Below are positions 7,142 through 14,352 of a stretch of 64,000 bases of DNA, piece by piece. The stretch is from CAITSH01 sp025356665 (GTDB lineage: Bacteria; Pseudomonadota; Gammaproteobacteria; Burkholderiales; SG8-39): the NCBI GenBank assembly GCA_025356665.1, contig JANXRV010000008.1, forward strand, positions 14,734 through 78,733, read 5' to 3'. Each line of letters opens with the position of its first letter. Within the stretch, counting starts at the first letter, position 1. The notes beneath the pieces are model-generated. The model was given only the letters and a program-made list of their open reading frames with translations. It was not told the origin of the DNA and did not search any database. Made by a program: the position numbers and the translations under genes.

Positions 7142-7783
7142 ATGACTATGGCAGGCAAGATCCGCTGGGTGGGCGAGTTGCTGGGCGTGCAGCCGCGCAT
7201 CCGGCTGCTGCGCTCTTATGACGAGCGCAACCACAATTACATGGGCTATGTGCTGTATGTGCGCGGCGAGGCCGACGGCGCGGCGCGCGAATTCACGGTG
7301 GGCGTGGGCCCGGGGGCGCAGGCAAAGCACGCGTTTTGCGCCGGCGACCGCGTGGGCGGCCTCGCGCTGCCGGTGGCCGATGCGCGCCTGGAGCCGGTGG
7401 AGTTCTACAAGGTGAGCGCGCTCGAACTGCTGTCGCGCGCGAGTGCCGCGCCGGCCACCGCCCCGCCCTGGCTGGGTGTTCCGCCCACGCTGCCCGAGTA
7501 TCGCGCGCGCGGCCACCGCCGCCTCGACGCGGGCACCTTCGAAACGCGTTGCCGCAACTGCATCTGGGGTGCGCGCATGCCGGTGGAACTGATGGCCGAT
7601 AACTGGAAGCCAAAGGATCTCACTTACCGCTTCGAGACCTTTTGCTACGGCCCCAAGTCCTGCGCGCTCTACCACGCCGGCCCGACGCGCAAGGCCCCGG
7701 GCCGGGGTGGAGAGGACTTCGGCTACGAAGAGGAGGACTCAGTGGACGAGGCGGCGACGGCACACCGCAGCGCGGATGAGTGA
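7142..7783 (+). CDS. Conserved hypothetical protein with a cysteine cluster
   Basis: I do not recognise this 213-residue protein by name. It starts MTMAGKIRWVGELLGVQPRI (or at the ATG at 7148), which suggests a beta-barrel-like N-terminus (residues 5-95; YMGYVLYVRGEADG, EFTVGVGPGAQ). The C-terminal third has CRNCIWGARMPVEL and, 28 residues later, FCYGPKSC: a C-x2-C plus C-x5-C arrangement that could bind a metal. The tail is acidic and disordered. High GC and normal-looking codons suggest a real gene. It is not an obvious toxin-antitoxin component despite its neighbours. Confidence 0.6.
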   Translation: MTMAGKIRWVGELLGVQPRIRLLRSYDERNHNYMGYVLYVRGEADGAAREFTVGVGPGAQAKHAFCAGDRVGGLALPVADARLEPVEFYKVSALELLSRASAAPATAPPWLGVPPTLPEYRARGHRRLDAGTFETRCRNCIWGARMPVELMADNWKPKDLTYRFETFCYGPKSCALYHAGPTRKAPGRGGEDFGYEEEDSVDEAATAHRSADE

Positions 7784-7841
7784 GGGGCGCGTATTGGCCG
7801 ATAGGCCTGTGCCTTAAGCAGCTTGCCACCAATGAATTACG

Positions 7842-7933
7842 GAGGTGGTCACACATTGTGACCACCTCGTCCAATCCTAAACATGGCGCCCGTATTAGCG
7901 CCGACGTTTTAATTTGAAGTCGCAAATTGCGAC
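7842..7933. promoter_or_regulatory. Two perfect inverted repeats upstream of the ccd 3' end
   Basis: GAGGTGGTCACA (7842-7853) and TGTGACCACCTC (7857-7868) form a perfect 12-base inverted repeat around CAT. GTCGCAA (7919-7925) and TTGCGAC (7927-7933) form a second, separated by one base. Neither is followed by a T-run, so neither is a plain intrinsic terminator. They may be regulator-binding sites or a transcription barrier between the convergent gene at 7142 and ccdB. The 7784-7953 gap holds no gene. Confidence 0.45.
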
Positions 7934-7953
7934 CTCAAGTTGCGAGAGGTCTT

Positions 7954-8271
7954 TCAGATGCCCGTGATGGCCAGATCAAGGGCTGCGATGATTGCCTGAC
8001 GGTGCTTCGCGAGGTTGCCCACACACGCACCGAGCGCTTTTCTGGATACGCCAGCCAGTTCGGGCGTGAGCAAGACGAGTTTGCGGCCCTCGACTTCCAG
8101 AACAGAATTCAGCCGCTCGGCGAGTCTGCCTTTGAGAACGTCGGGCTTGCACAGCGGCACAACAAGCCGCGTTGACAGGCTATCGAGCAGATCGGACTGA
8201 ACATCGAGCAGGTAGGGCACGCGGACCCTGGAGGCCGGGTTTGCGTTACGGTAGACGTCGAACTGCGCCAT
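7954..8271 (-). CDS. ccdB: CcdB family gyrase-poisoning toxin
   Basis: The 105-residue protein follows the CcdB pattern along its length: MAQFDVYRN, VPYLLDVQSDLLDSLSTRLV, VPLCKP, then LLTPELAGV and the C-terminal ALDLAITGI. In characterised CcdB the last residues (W-G-I) contact GyrA. Here the end is T-G-I, so the tryptophan is replaced, which could reduce toxicity; this is inference. It starts three bases after the ccdA stop, giving the normal ccdA-ccdB order on the minus strand. Confidence 0.88.
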   Translation of the reverse strand: MAQFDVYRNANPASRVRVPYLLDVQSDLLDSLSTRLVVPLCKPDVLKGRLAERLNSVLEVEGRKLVLLTPELAGVSRKALGACVGNLAKHRQAIIAALDLAITGI

Positions 8272-8274
8272 GAA

Positions 8275-8523
8275 TTAAAACGATCTCAAGCCGTCGCTGA
8301 ACACGCCGTGCTTTTCGATGTGCTCGTTGTAGGCGTCCAGCGCGGCGCGGTTTTTTTCCAGCCACTGCGCGCGCTCGTGCCGACGAACGGCATCAACCAG
8401 TCCGGCTTCGAGCACCTGCGACAGGTTCAGCTTGAGCCGCCTCGCCTGATCAATCAGGCCGCTGTCTATGCTGAGATTGGTGGCTTTTTTGCGCTGGCGG
8501 GGGGCTTTGGCTTCGATTTGCAT
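8275..8523 (-). CDS. ccdA: CcdA family antitoxin
   Basis: The start is set at the ATG at 8521-8523, although the frame is open further upstream through repeat DNA. It gives an 82-residue protein: a basic N-terminus (MQIEAKAPRQRKKATNLSID), a ribbon-helix-helix (LIDQARRLKLNLSQVLEAGL) and an acidic, toxin-binding tail (WLEKNRAALDAYNEHIEKHG). This is the standard CcdA layout, with N-terminal DNA binding and a C-terminus that strips CcdB from gyrase. Autoregulation of the operon is expected from the family. Confidence 0.9.
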   Translation of the reverse strand: MQIEAKAPRQRKKATNLSIDSGLIDQARRLKLNLSQVLEAGLVDAVRRHERAQWLEKNRAALDAYNEHIEKHGVFSDGLRSF

Positions 8524-8591
8524 CACACAATTCCCAACAAAGTGATGCGCATAGTGTATGCGCATCAAGCAATGAGGGCAACGGCAAGCCC

Positions 8592-8771
8592 ATGGATTCC
8601 GGGCTCGATTTGCCCTTTCAGGGCGCGTATCGGCCGGTAGGCCGATACCGCTAGTCGGGCGCGGAGCGATGCTCCGCGAAACACCGGCTCCGCCCTCAGA
8701 ATGACGGTAATCCGTGCTGACTGGCTTTCCCCCTCTCCCCTGCCCCCTCCCCCGCAAAGGGGGGAGGGGAA
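8592..8771. repeat. Composite repeat block upstream of the Bug gene (inverted partner at 9886-9938)
   Basis: Bases 8592-8705 have the ATGGATTCCGGG / CAGAATGACGG palindromic repeat, with an inner block at 8627-8677: GTATCGGCC-GGTA-GGCCGATAC followed by GCGGAGC-GAT-GCTCCGC. The same inner block recurs inverted at 9886-9938, on the other side of the Bug gene. Bases 8730-8771 are a C-rich/G-rich palindrome of a type also found at about 9846, 9942, 14103, 14177 and 14319. No gene is visible between 8524 and 8855. Confidence 0.65.
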
Positions 8772-8855
8772 CGTACTGATAGAATTCGGCGCCGAATGTA
8801 CCGGCCATCAAAGCCGTTTCGACACACCAACCACAGCGCCACTCAAAGCACGCCA

Positions 8856-9842
8856 ATGACCTCACGCCCCCGCCTCGTTTCGCTTGCCCTCGCCGCCCTC
8901 TCCTTCGCCGCCGGCGCCGCGCTCGCCCAGTCCGCTTCAACAAGTTCAGGACAGGCCTACCCGACCAAGCCCATTCGCGTGTTGCTTCCCTTCGCCGGCG
9001 GCACCGATGCGGTGGCGCGCTTGTTGTCGTTCAAGGCTTCGCCTGCGCTGGGGCAGCAGTTGGTGGTGGAGCAGCGCCTGGGAGCGGGGGGCAATATTGC
9101 GCACGAAGCGGTGGCCAAGGCCGCGCCCGATGGCTATACGCTGTTGATGGCCGCGCCGCCATTGGTGATTAATCCGTTTTTGCACAAGGTTAATTACGAC
9201 CCGCTCAAAGACCTGGTGCCGGTGGCGCTCTTGACGGCGATTCCGAACGTGCTGGTGGTGCATCCGTCGGTCAAGGCCACTAGCTTGGCCGAGTTGCTGA
9301 CGCTCGCGCGCGCCAACCCGGGCAAGCTCACTTACGGTTCTGGCGGCGTGGGCTCGAGCAACCACCTTGCCGCAGAGTTGATGAAGTCGGTGTCAAAGAC
9401 CGACATGGTGCACGTGCCCTACAAGAGCGCCACGCTCGCACTCACCGCGGCCCTGGGCGGGGAGACCGATGTGGTGATCGTCGCCGCCTCGAGCGCGGCC
9501 TCGTATGTGAAGGACGGCCGCATGCGCGCGCTGGCGGTGCTCGACACCAAGCGCTCGAGCGCGATGCCCACCGTACCCACCGCCGCCGAGGCCGGCATGG
9601 CCGAACTGGTGGCGGTGAACTGGTACATCCTGCTCGCCCCGGCGGGCACGCCGCAGGCGATTGTCGACAGGCTCAATGCCGAGTCGGTAAAAGCCATGGC
9701 CGCACCCGACATGCGCGAGCGCCTGGTGGGCCTTGGCGGCGAGCCCGCCGCGATGACGCCGGCGGAGACAGCGGCGTTTTTAAAGAAGGATTCGGCGCAG
9801 TGGGGCAAGGTGATACGGGAGCGGGGGATTAAGGGGGAGTGA
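8856..9842 (+). CDS. Bug/TctC family periplasmic solute-binding protein
   Basis: The ATG at 8856 begins a clear signal peptide (LVSLALAALSFAAGAALAQ), giving a 328-residue precursor. The mature protein has Bug-family marks: YPTKPIRVLLPFAGG, VVEQRLGAGGNIAHEAVAKA, PDGYTLLMAA, HPSVKA and VPYKSATLALTAALGGE. Bug proteins capture carboxylates or other small acids in the periplasm; a TctAB-type transporter is not encoded here, which is usual for this expanded family. Just after the signal peptide, residues QSASTSSGQAYP include a short insertion (STSSGQ) whose DNA (8935-8956) matches a dispersed repeat known from Burkholderiales genomes. It is flanked by inverted copies of a palindromic element. Confidence 0.88.
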   Translation: MTSRPRLVSLALAALSFAAGAALAQSASTSSGQAYPTKPIRVLLPFAGGTDAVARLLSFKASPALGQQLVVEQRLGAGGNIAHEAVAKAAPDGYTLLMAAPPLVINPFLHKVNYDPLKDLVPVALLTAIPNVLVVHPSVKATSLAELLTLARANPGKLTYGSGGVGSSNHLAAELMKSVSKTDMVHVPYKSATLALTAALGGETDVVIVAASSAASYVKDGRMRALAVLDTKRSSAMPTVPTAAEAGMAELVAVNWYILLAPAGTPQAIVDRLNAESVKAMAAPDMRERLVGLGGEPAAMTPAETAAFLKKDSAQWGKVIRERGIKGE

Positions 9843-9845
9843 TGT

Positions 9846-10018
9846 TCTCCCCTCCCCCCTCGCGAGGGGGCTAGGCGGGGGTTTGGCGGAGCATCGCTCC
9901 GCGCCCGACCAGCGGTATCGGCCTATCTGCCGATACCGCCCTGCAAGGGGGAGAGGGGGCTAGATCAACAGCACCGCCATTGGAAGATTCACCCTCTCCC
10001 GTCAAGGAAGAGGGAACA
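9846..10018. repeat. Palindromic repeat block downstream of the Bug gene
   Basis: Bases 9886-9938 read GCGGAGC-ATC-GCTCCGC, then CGGTATCGGC-CTATCT-GCCGATACCG with perfect 10-base arms. This is the inverted partner of 8627-8677. C-rich/G-rich palindromes at about 9846-9882, 9942-9960 and 9988-10015 surround it. No gene is visible from 9843 to 10057. Confidence 0.65.
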
Positions 10019-10057
10019 AAACGTCACAAGCAAGTCGCGAACGGTGGGAGGAGACTC

Positions 10058-10372
10058 TCAGGCGGCGGCTGGCTCCGGTTGCCACGGTTTGATCTTCGCA
10101 AGCGTTTTTGCAAGCGTGTCTTTCGTGCGTTCGGTGTCGTAACGCGCCTGGCCCCGCAGCCAGTAACCTTCCGAAAGCCCGAAAAACCGGCACAGCCTCA
10201 GGTCGGTGTCGGCGGTGATGCTGCGGCGCGCGGCGACGATTTCACCGATTCGCTGTGCGGGCACGCCGATTTCTTTCGCCAGCCGGTACTGGGAGATACC
10301 CATCGGCTTGAGAAACTCCTCAAGCAGGACCTCACCGGGGGGAATAGGTTTGAGCTTTTTTGTCATCGTCAT
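10058..10372 (-). CDS. higA: HigA family XRE antitoxin
   Basis: The 104-residue protein starts MTMTKKLKPIPPGEVLLEEF, followed by LKPMGISQYRLAKEIGVPAQ (helix-turn-helix), RIGEIVAARRSITADTDLRL, then CRFFGLSEGYWLRGQARYD. This is a textbook HigA. It lies 41 bases downstream of higB on the minus strand, in the usual inverted (toxin-first) order. HigA binds HigB and represses the operon. Confidence 0.92.
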   Translation of the reverse strand: MTMTKKLKPIPPGEVLLEEFLKPMGISQYRLAKEIGVPAQRIGEIVAARRSITADTDLRLCRFFGLSEGYWLRGQARYDTERTKDTLAKTLAKIKPWQPEPAAA

Positions 10373-10413
10373 GGTCCTCGTTGTTCTGTGCGGACTGATT
10401 GGCTTGGTCAGCC

Positions 10414-10692
10414 TCAGTGGTAGTCCACAATTTCCACATCCTCCGCCCCCTCGTGCCACAGAAAGCAAATGCGGAACTGGTCGTTGATCCGGATGCTGTA
10501 CTGGCCGGCCCGATCGCCACGCAAAGCCTCAAGCCGGTTACCCGGGGGCACTCGAAGGTCACCGATCACACCCGCCCAGTCGAGTTGCTCCAGCTTACGC
10601 CGCGCCACACTCGCAATATTGGAAAAGCGCGCGACCGGTACGCGATTGAAGAGCTTTTCAGTATCGGCGCACTTGAAAGACTTGATCGCCAT
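10414..10692 (-). CDS. higB: HigB family (RelE-like) mRNA interferase toxin
   Basis: The 92-residue protein starts at the ATG at 10690-10692, although the frame is open upstream. It reads MAIKSFKCADTEKLFNR, ASVARRKLEQLDWA, LRVPPGNRLEALRGDRAGQY, SIRINDQFRICFLWHEG and ends VEIVDYH. These are the HigB/RelE-superfamily marks (R-L-E-x-L-x-G-D-R-x-G-x-x-S-I-R-I-N-x-Q-x-R-I-C-F), ending in D-Y-H. The catalytic basic residues are present, so the toxin is likely active when free. It forms an operon with higA. Near-palindromic GTACCCACGTGGTTAC at about 10761-10776, upstream of the start, could be an operator. Confidence 0.92.
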   Translation of the reverse strand: MAIKSFKCADTEKLFNRVPVARFSNIASVARRKLEQLDWAGVIGDLRVPPGNRLEALRGDRAGQYSIRINDQFRICFLWHEGAEDVEIVDYH

Positions 10693-10831
10693 AAACATAT
10701 AGTAACGCGTCGCGTGACTATGGTCAAACACAGGCGGCCCGATGACGAGTTGACAATTGGTACCCACGTGGTTACGGTTACCAAGTCGCCTCAAAAAAAT
10801 TGAATGCACGCTTGAAACACGCGATGTACCC

Positions 10832-11098
10832 ATGACCACCAACACCAAGCCGCGCCGTATCGCTAAGCGCAATCTGTATGCCGAACTCACGGAGGGCGTG
10901 TCTGCGCTCGCGCGAACGCGAAAAACAACGCAGGGCAGTTTACAAAAAAAACACCTTGGCGGGCCGCTGCGAACGGAGCTTTATTCTTCCGCGCGAGAAC
11001 GCGAGTTTGATTCGGCAGAGGCCGTATTGGCCGAAGCAATGGCTGCAAAAAAGCCAGCACAGCCTATACCAAGCCGTTCGCGAAAATCGCGCGCCTGA
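10832..11098 (+). CDS. Probable remnant of an XRE-type antitoxin, 88 residues
   Basis: The N-terminal part (KRNLYAELTEGVSALARTR) matches the start of a common antitoxin family (HigA/NadS-like) that reads K-R-N-L-x-A-E-L-x-E-G. The expected helix-turn-helix that should follow is absent. Instead the protein continues QGSLQKKHLGG and ends in a basic Ala/Lys/Ser-rich tail. A frameshift, deletion or recombination after residue ~35 would explain this. No toxin gene is recognisable upstream between the higB start and 10832. I treat it as a decayed antitoxin, but a real small gene of other function is possible. Confidence 0.45.
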   Translation: MTTNTKPRRIAKRNLYAELTEGVSALARTRKTTQGSLQKKHLGGPLRTELYSSAREREFDSAEAVLAEAMAAKKPAQPIPSRSRKSRA

Positions 11099-11136
11099 TG
11101 ACGTATTCGCGCTCAGGCTCATCCCTCGTCTGCCGA

Positions 11137-11703
11137 ATGCGCGGGGCATTCGCAGTTGTTTTAATTTGTTGCGCCGCTCTTGCGCAAGCGCAGCCCCTCG
11201 CCAAGCCCGAGCGCGCGCCCGATGTGCCCTACCAGCCGACCAACGACGAGGTGGTGGTGGCGATGCTCAAGCTCGCCACGGTGGGCGCCACCGACGTGGT
11301 CTATGACCTTGGCTGCGGCGACGGGCGCATTGTGATCGCGGCGGTGAAGGAGCGCGGTGCGCGCGGCGTGTGCGTGGAGATTGACCCGCAACTGATAGCC
11401 CTTGCGCGCAACAACGCCCAAAAAGCCGGTGTCGCCGATCGCATCCAATTTTTGACGCAGGATTTGTTCAAAACCGATTTTCGCGATGCCACGGTGGTGA
11501 TGCTGTTTTTATGGCCTGAGATCAACCTCAAGCTGCGCCCCTTGCTGTGGCGCGACCTCGCGCCCGGTGCGCGCGTGGTCTCGCACATGCACACCATGGG
11601 CGACTGGCCGCCAGAGCAACGCGTGGACATCAAGGCCACCGACCGCGAGCGGGTGATTTATTTGTGGACGATGCCGGCGCCGGCAGCGCGAACGGGCAAT
11701 TAG
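11137..11703 (+). CDS. Exported class I SAM-dependent methyltransferase-like protein
   Basis: The start at 11137 gives a good signal peptide (MRGAFAVVLICCAALAQAQ). An ATG at 11098, overlapping the previous stop, would add 13 residues and spoil it. The mature domain starts VPYQPTNDEVVVAMLKLA and has the SAM motif VVYDLGCGDGRIVIAAV, the acidic VEIDPQLIALARNNA, and LFLWPEINLKLRPLL. Similar signal-bearing methyltransferases are widespread in Betaproteobacteria. Their substrates are unknown, and an extracytoplasmic methyltransferase is puzzling because SAM is cytoplasmic. It sits among toxin-antitoxin genes without obvious functional linkage. Confidence 0.75.
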   Translation: MRGAFAVVLICCAALAQAQPLAKPERAPDVPYQPTNDEVVVAMLKLATVGATDVVYDLGCGDGRIVIAAVKERGARGVCVEIDPQLIALARNNAQKAGVADRIQFLTQDLFKTDFRDATVVMLFLWPEINLKLRPLLWRDLAPGARVVSHMHTMGDWPPEQRVDIKATDRERVIYLWTMPAPAARTGN

Positions 11704-11763
11704 GGGCGATACCAAGCGTGTAGCCTGGAGTATTATTCGGTAATACGGCAGGAGGAGCTTCCC

Positions 11764-11982
11764 ATGGCGCAACCGATTATTCACTGCGATACCGAGATTC
11801 AGGGCGGCGTGCCGGTTTTTTACGGCACCCGGGTTCCCGTGAAGAACCTGTTCGATTACCTGGAAGCCGGGGACTCGCTTGATCAGTTCCTGCACTCTTT
11901 TCCATCGGTATCAAAAGAGCAGGCGGTCGCCGCGCTAGAACTGGCCCGGGAGGCGCTGTTGCCCGATGCGCATCCTGCTTGA
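11764..11982 (+). CDS. DUF433 family antitoxin (VapB45-like)
   Basis: The 72-residue protein reads IIHCDTEIQGGVPVFYGTRV, PVKNLFDYLEAGDSLDQFLH, then SFPSVSKEQAVAALELA. The G-x-P-V-F-x-G-T-R-V-P-V motif and following helix-turn-helix-like region are diagnostic for DUF433. It has a strong ribosome site (AGGAGG at 11751-11756) and overlaps the next gene by 17 bases. DUF433 proteins pair with PIN-like DUF5615 toxins, as here. Confidence 0.88.
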   Translation: MAQPIIHCDTEIQGGVPVFYGTRVPVKNLFDYLEAGDSLDQFLHSFPSVSKEQAVAALELAREALLPDAHPA

Positions 11983-12286
11983 CGAGTCCCTGCCATTTGA
12001 GCTGCGCGACGAGCTTCCCGAACACGCAGTACACAGTGTTCAGGAGATGGGCTGGACTGCGCTGAAGAACGGCGAACTGCTGCGCCGCGCGATGGACCAC
12101 TTTGAGGTGTTTTTGACTGCGGATCAGAACCTTCAATACCAGCAAAACATCAAAAATCTCCCGGTCGCCGTCGTCGTACTCGTGGCCAGAAACAATCGCA
12201 TCCAATCCCTCAGGCCGCTGGTTCCCGGACTCCTCTTGGCGCTCGCTTCGCTCACACCGCGAACGCTAATCCGGATAGGCGCCTGA
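11966..12286 (+). CDS. DUF5615 PIN-like toxin (VapC45-like)
   Basis: The 106-residue protein begins MRILLDESLPFELRDELPEH, then AVHSVQEMGWTALKNGELLR, FEVFLTADQNLQYQQN and VAVVVLVARNNRIQSLRPLV. The acidic residues in LLDES, NGELL and TADQN match the PIN-like active site of the DUF5615/Mut7-C group. It overlaps its DUF433 partner by 17 bases, indicating coupled translation. An RNase role is expected from the family; the target is unknown. Confidence 0.87.
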   Translation: MRILLDESLPFELRDELPEHAVHSVQEMGWTALKNGELLRRAMDHFEVFLTADQNLQYQQNIKNLPVAVVVLVARNNRIQSLRPLVPGLLLALASLTPRTLIRIGA

Positions 12287-12391
12287 GCTTGGCGGCGGTG
12301 CGCCAAAAAACAACAACGCAATAAGGAGACTATCGTCGCTGCCCAAAGCAAATCGCCTTCGCGCGCCTGGCCCGCAGAGGGTTTTACGCGC

Positions 12392-13582
12392 GTGCCCTAC
12401 TGGGTGCTCAACGACCCGGCCATTTATGCGCGCGAACAGGCGGCCATTTTTCGGGGCAAGGCCTGGCATTACCTTGGCATGGAAGCCGAGGTGCCCGAGC
12501 CGGGCTGTTTCAAGAACACCTATGTCGGCGACATGCCGGTGCTGCTGACGCGCGCCCAAGATGGCAGCCTGCACGCCATGCGCAACCAATGCGCGCACCG
12601 CGGCAACCTGGTGGCGCGCGAGGCCTTTGGCAAGGTGAAGGAGCTCTATTGCGTTTATCACGCCTGGGTCTATGACCTGAAGGGCGGCCTGACGGCGGCG
12701 GCGTTTCGCAAGGGCATTCGGGGCGAGGGCGGCCTGCCCGAAGACTTTGACCTGGCCGACCACGGCCTGCGCACGCTGCGCGTGGCCTCGTTTGGCGGCA
12801 TGGTGTTCGGCACCTTCTCGACCGAGGTGGCGCCGTTTGAAGACTGGGTCGGCGCGGTGGGCGATGGCATGCGCCGCGTACTGTGCAAGCCACTCAAGGT
12901 GCTGGGCTATGACACGCAGCGCATCAAGGCCAACTGGAAGTCGTATCACGAGAACCCGCGCGACGCCTATCACGCCAACATCCTGCACACCTTTTACGGC
13001 ACCTTTGGGCTGTCAAGGCAGTCGCAGGAGTCGCGCATGATTCTCGATGAGGCCGGGCGGCATGTTTATTTTTACACCAAGGCCGGCACTGAAAAAAACA
13101 CCGCCGACTATAAAGAAACCGCCTCGTCGCTGCGCTCACATAACGACCAGTTCAAGCTCGAGGACACGGGCCTGCTCAAGCGCGTGGACGAGTTCGGCGA
13201 CGGGGTGAGCATCCAGATCCTGACCCTCTACCCGGGCTTTGTCATGCACCAAATCTCCAACAGCCTGGCCACGCGCCAGCTCATTCCGAGGGGGCCGCAC
13301 GAGGCCGACCTGGTGTGGACTTATTTTGGTTATGCCGATGACAGCGATGAGATGACCGCGCTGCGCCTGGCGCAAGCCAACCTCGCCGGCTCGGCCGGCA
13401 TTGTGTCGGTGGAGGACGCGGCGGTGTGCGAAATGATCGATCGCGCCATTGGCGACGGCGAGGACGAGACCTCGTTCATCGAGATGGGCGGCAAGGGCCT
13501 GGAGAGCGGTGGCGACAGCAAGCTGTCGGAGCGCGCACTGCGCAATTTCTGGAACGTGTATCGCCAGGACATGGGACTGTGA
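12392..13582 (+). CDS. Rieske aromatic-ring-hydroxylating dioxygenase, large (alpha) subunit
   Basis: Counting from the GTG at 12392, the Rieske [2Fe-2S] ligands are C67-x-H69 (NQCAHRGNL) and C87-x2-H90 (CVYHAW). The mononuclear iron site lies in the NWKSYHENPRDAYHAN-ILH segment, with D, H and H in the usual spacing. It most resembles the anthranilate/salicylate oxygenase group. The real N-terminus probably starts earlier: the frame stays open and reads IVAAQSKSPSRAWPAEGFTR just after a strong AAGGAG at 12323-12328, but no ATG/GTG/TTG lies there; ATC at 12332 is the nearest candidate. The beta-subunit gene follows immediately. No ferredoxin or reductase gene is adjacent. Confidence 0.88.
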   Translation: MPYWVLNDPAIYAREQAAIFRGKAWHYLGMEAEVPEPGCFKNTYVGDMPVLLTRAQDGSLHAMRNQCAHRGNLVAREAFGKVKELYCVYHAWVYDLKGGLTAAAFRKGIRGEGGLPEDFDLADHGLRTLRVASFGGMVFGTFSTEVAPFEDWVGAVGDGMRRVLCKPLKVLGYDTQRIKANWKSYHENPRDAYHANILHTFYGTFGLSRQSQESRMILDEAGRHVYFYTKAGTEKNTADYKETASSLRSHNDQFKLEDTGLLKRVDEFGDGVSIQILTLYPGFVMHQISNSLATRQLIPRGPHEADLVWTYFGYADDSDEMTALRLAQANLAGSAGIVSVEDAAVCEMIDRAIGDGEDETSFIEMGGKGLESGGDSKLSERALRNFWNVYRQDMGL

Positions 13583-13587
13583 GCGCC

Positions 13588-14100
13588 ATGACCTCCCCCG
13601 ACAATCACCGCATGAACACCAACCCCCTGCTCGATACGCATCATCGCGCCGTCGAGAACCTGATTTACGAATGGGCGCGCGCCATCGACGAAAACCGCGT
13701 CGAGGACATCGCCGCGCTGCTGACCGCGGACGGCCGCTACCGGGTGGCCTCGCGCTTTAACGCCGACCGCGGGCTGCCGCTGGCGGTGATCGATTGCCAG
13801 TCGCCGGCGCAGCTGCGCGATCGCATCAAGTCGATGCGCATCGCCAATATTTACGAGCCGCACCATTACCGGCACATTATCAGCGGCGTGCAGATCATCG
13901 GCGAAAAAGACGGCGTGCTCGAGGTGCGTTCCAACTACCTGGTGGTGCGCACCATGGACCATGACGGGACGATGACGGTGTTCTCGACCGGCCAGTGCCG
14001 CGACCGTGTGGTGATGGGCAGCGCCGGCCCGCGCTTTGCGCAACGCGAAATCATTTACGACTCGCGCGCGATTGAGACGCTGCTGGTGATTCCGCTGTAG
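13588..14100 (+). CDS. Ring-hydroxylating dioxygenase small (beta) subunit
   Basis: The 170-residue product belongs to the SnoaL-like beta subunit family: HHRAVENLIYEWARAIDENR, VEDIAALLTADGRYRVASRF, RIKSMRIANIYEPHHYRHII and VRSNYLVVRTMDHDGTMTVF. Beta subunits are structural and join the alpha subunit in an alpha3beta3 oxygenase. A GTG at 13579 overlapping the alpha stop (GTGA), the ATG at 13588 and the ATG at 13612 are all possible starts; 13588 is chosen for spacing. It is clearly co-transcribed with the alpha gene. Confidence 0.88.
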   Translation: MTSPDNHRMNTNPLLDTHHRAVENLIYEWARAIDENRVEDIAALLTADGRYRVASRFNADRGLPLAVIDCQSPAQLRDRIKSMRIANIYEPHHYRHIISGVQIIGEKDGVLEVRSNYLVVRTMDHDGTMTVFSTGQCRDRVVMGSAGPRFAQREIIYDSRAIETLLVIPL

Positions 14101-14102
14101 CA

Positions 14103-14345
14103 GGTCCCCTCTCCCCTTGCGGGGGGCGAGGACCGGTTTCGCGGAGCATGCTCCGCGCCGGCAGAGCGGCCATTCACCCTCTCCCCAACCCTCCCCCGTC
14201 AAGGGGGAGGGGGCGATACCGTCGCGGGGCGGGATGTTGGGTGTTGGATGTGAGGTATGAGGTGTCGGATGTAGTACGTTGTGCGTGGAAATGCGCCGTA
14301 GCAAACAAGCAGATTCCCCCCTTTGCGGGGTAGGGACAGGGAGGG
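14103..14345. repeat. C-rich/G-rich palindromic repeats
   Basis: Three copies of the CCCCTCTCCC...GGGGGAGGGG type palindrome lie at about 14103-14130, 14177-14213 and 14319-14345. A partial GCGGAGCATGCTCCGCGCC copy at about 14141-14160 relates to the elements at 8627 and 9886. The last palindrome touches the ribosome site of the next gene. No gene is visible here. Confidence 0.6.
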
Positions 14346-14352
14346 GAAAAGC

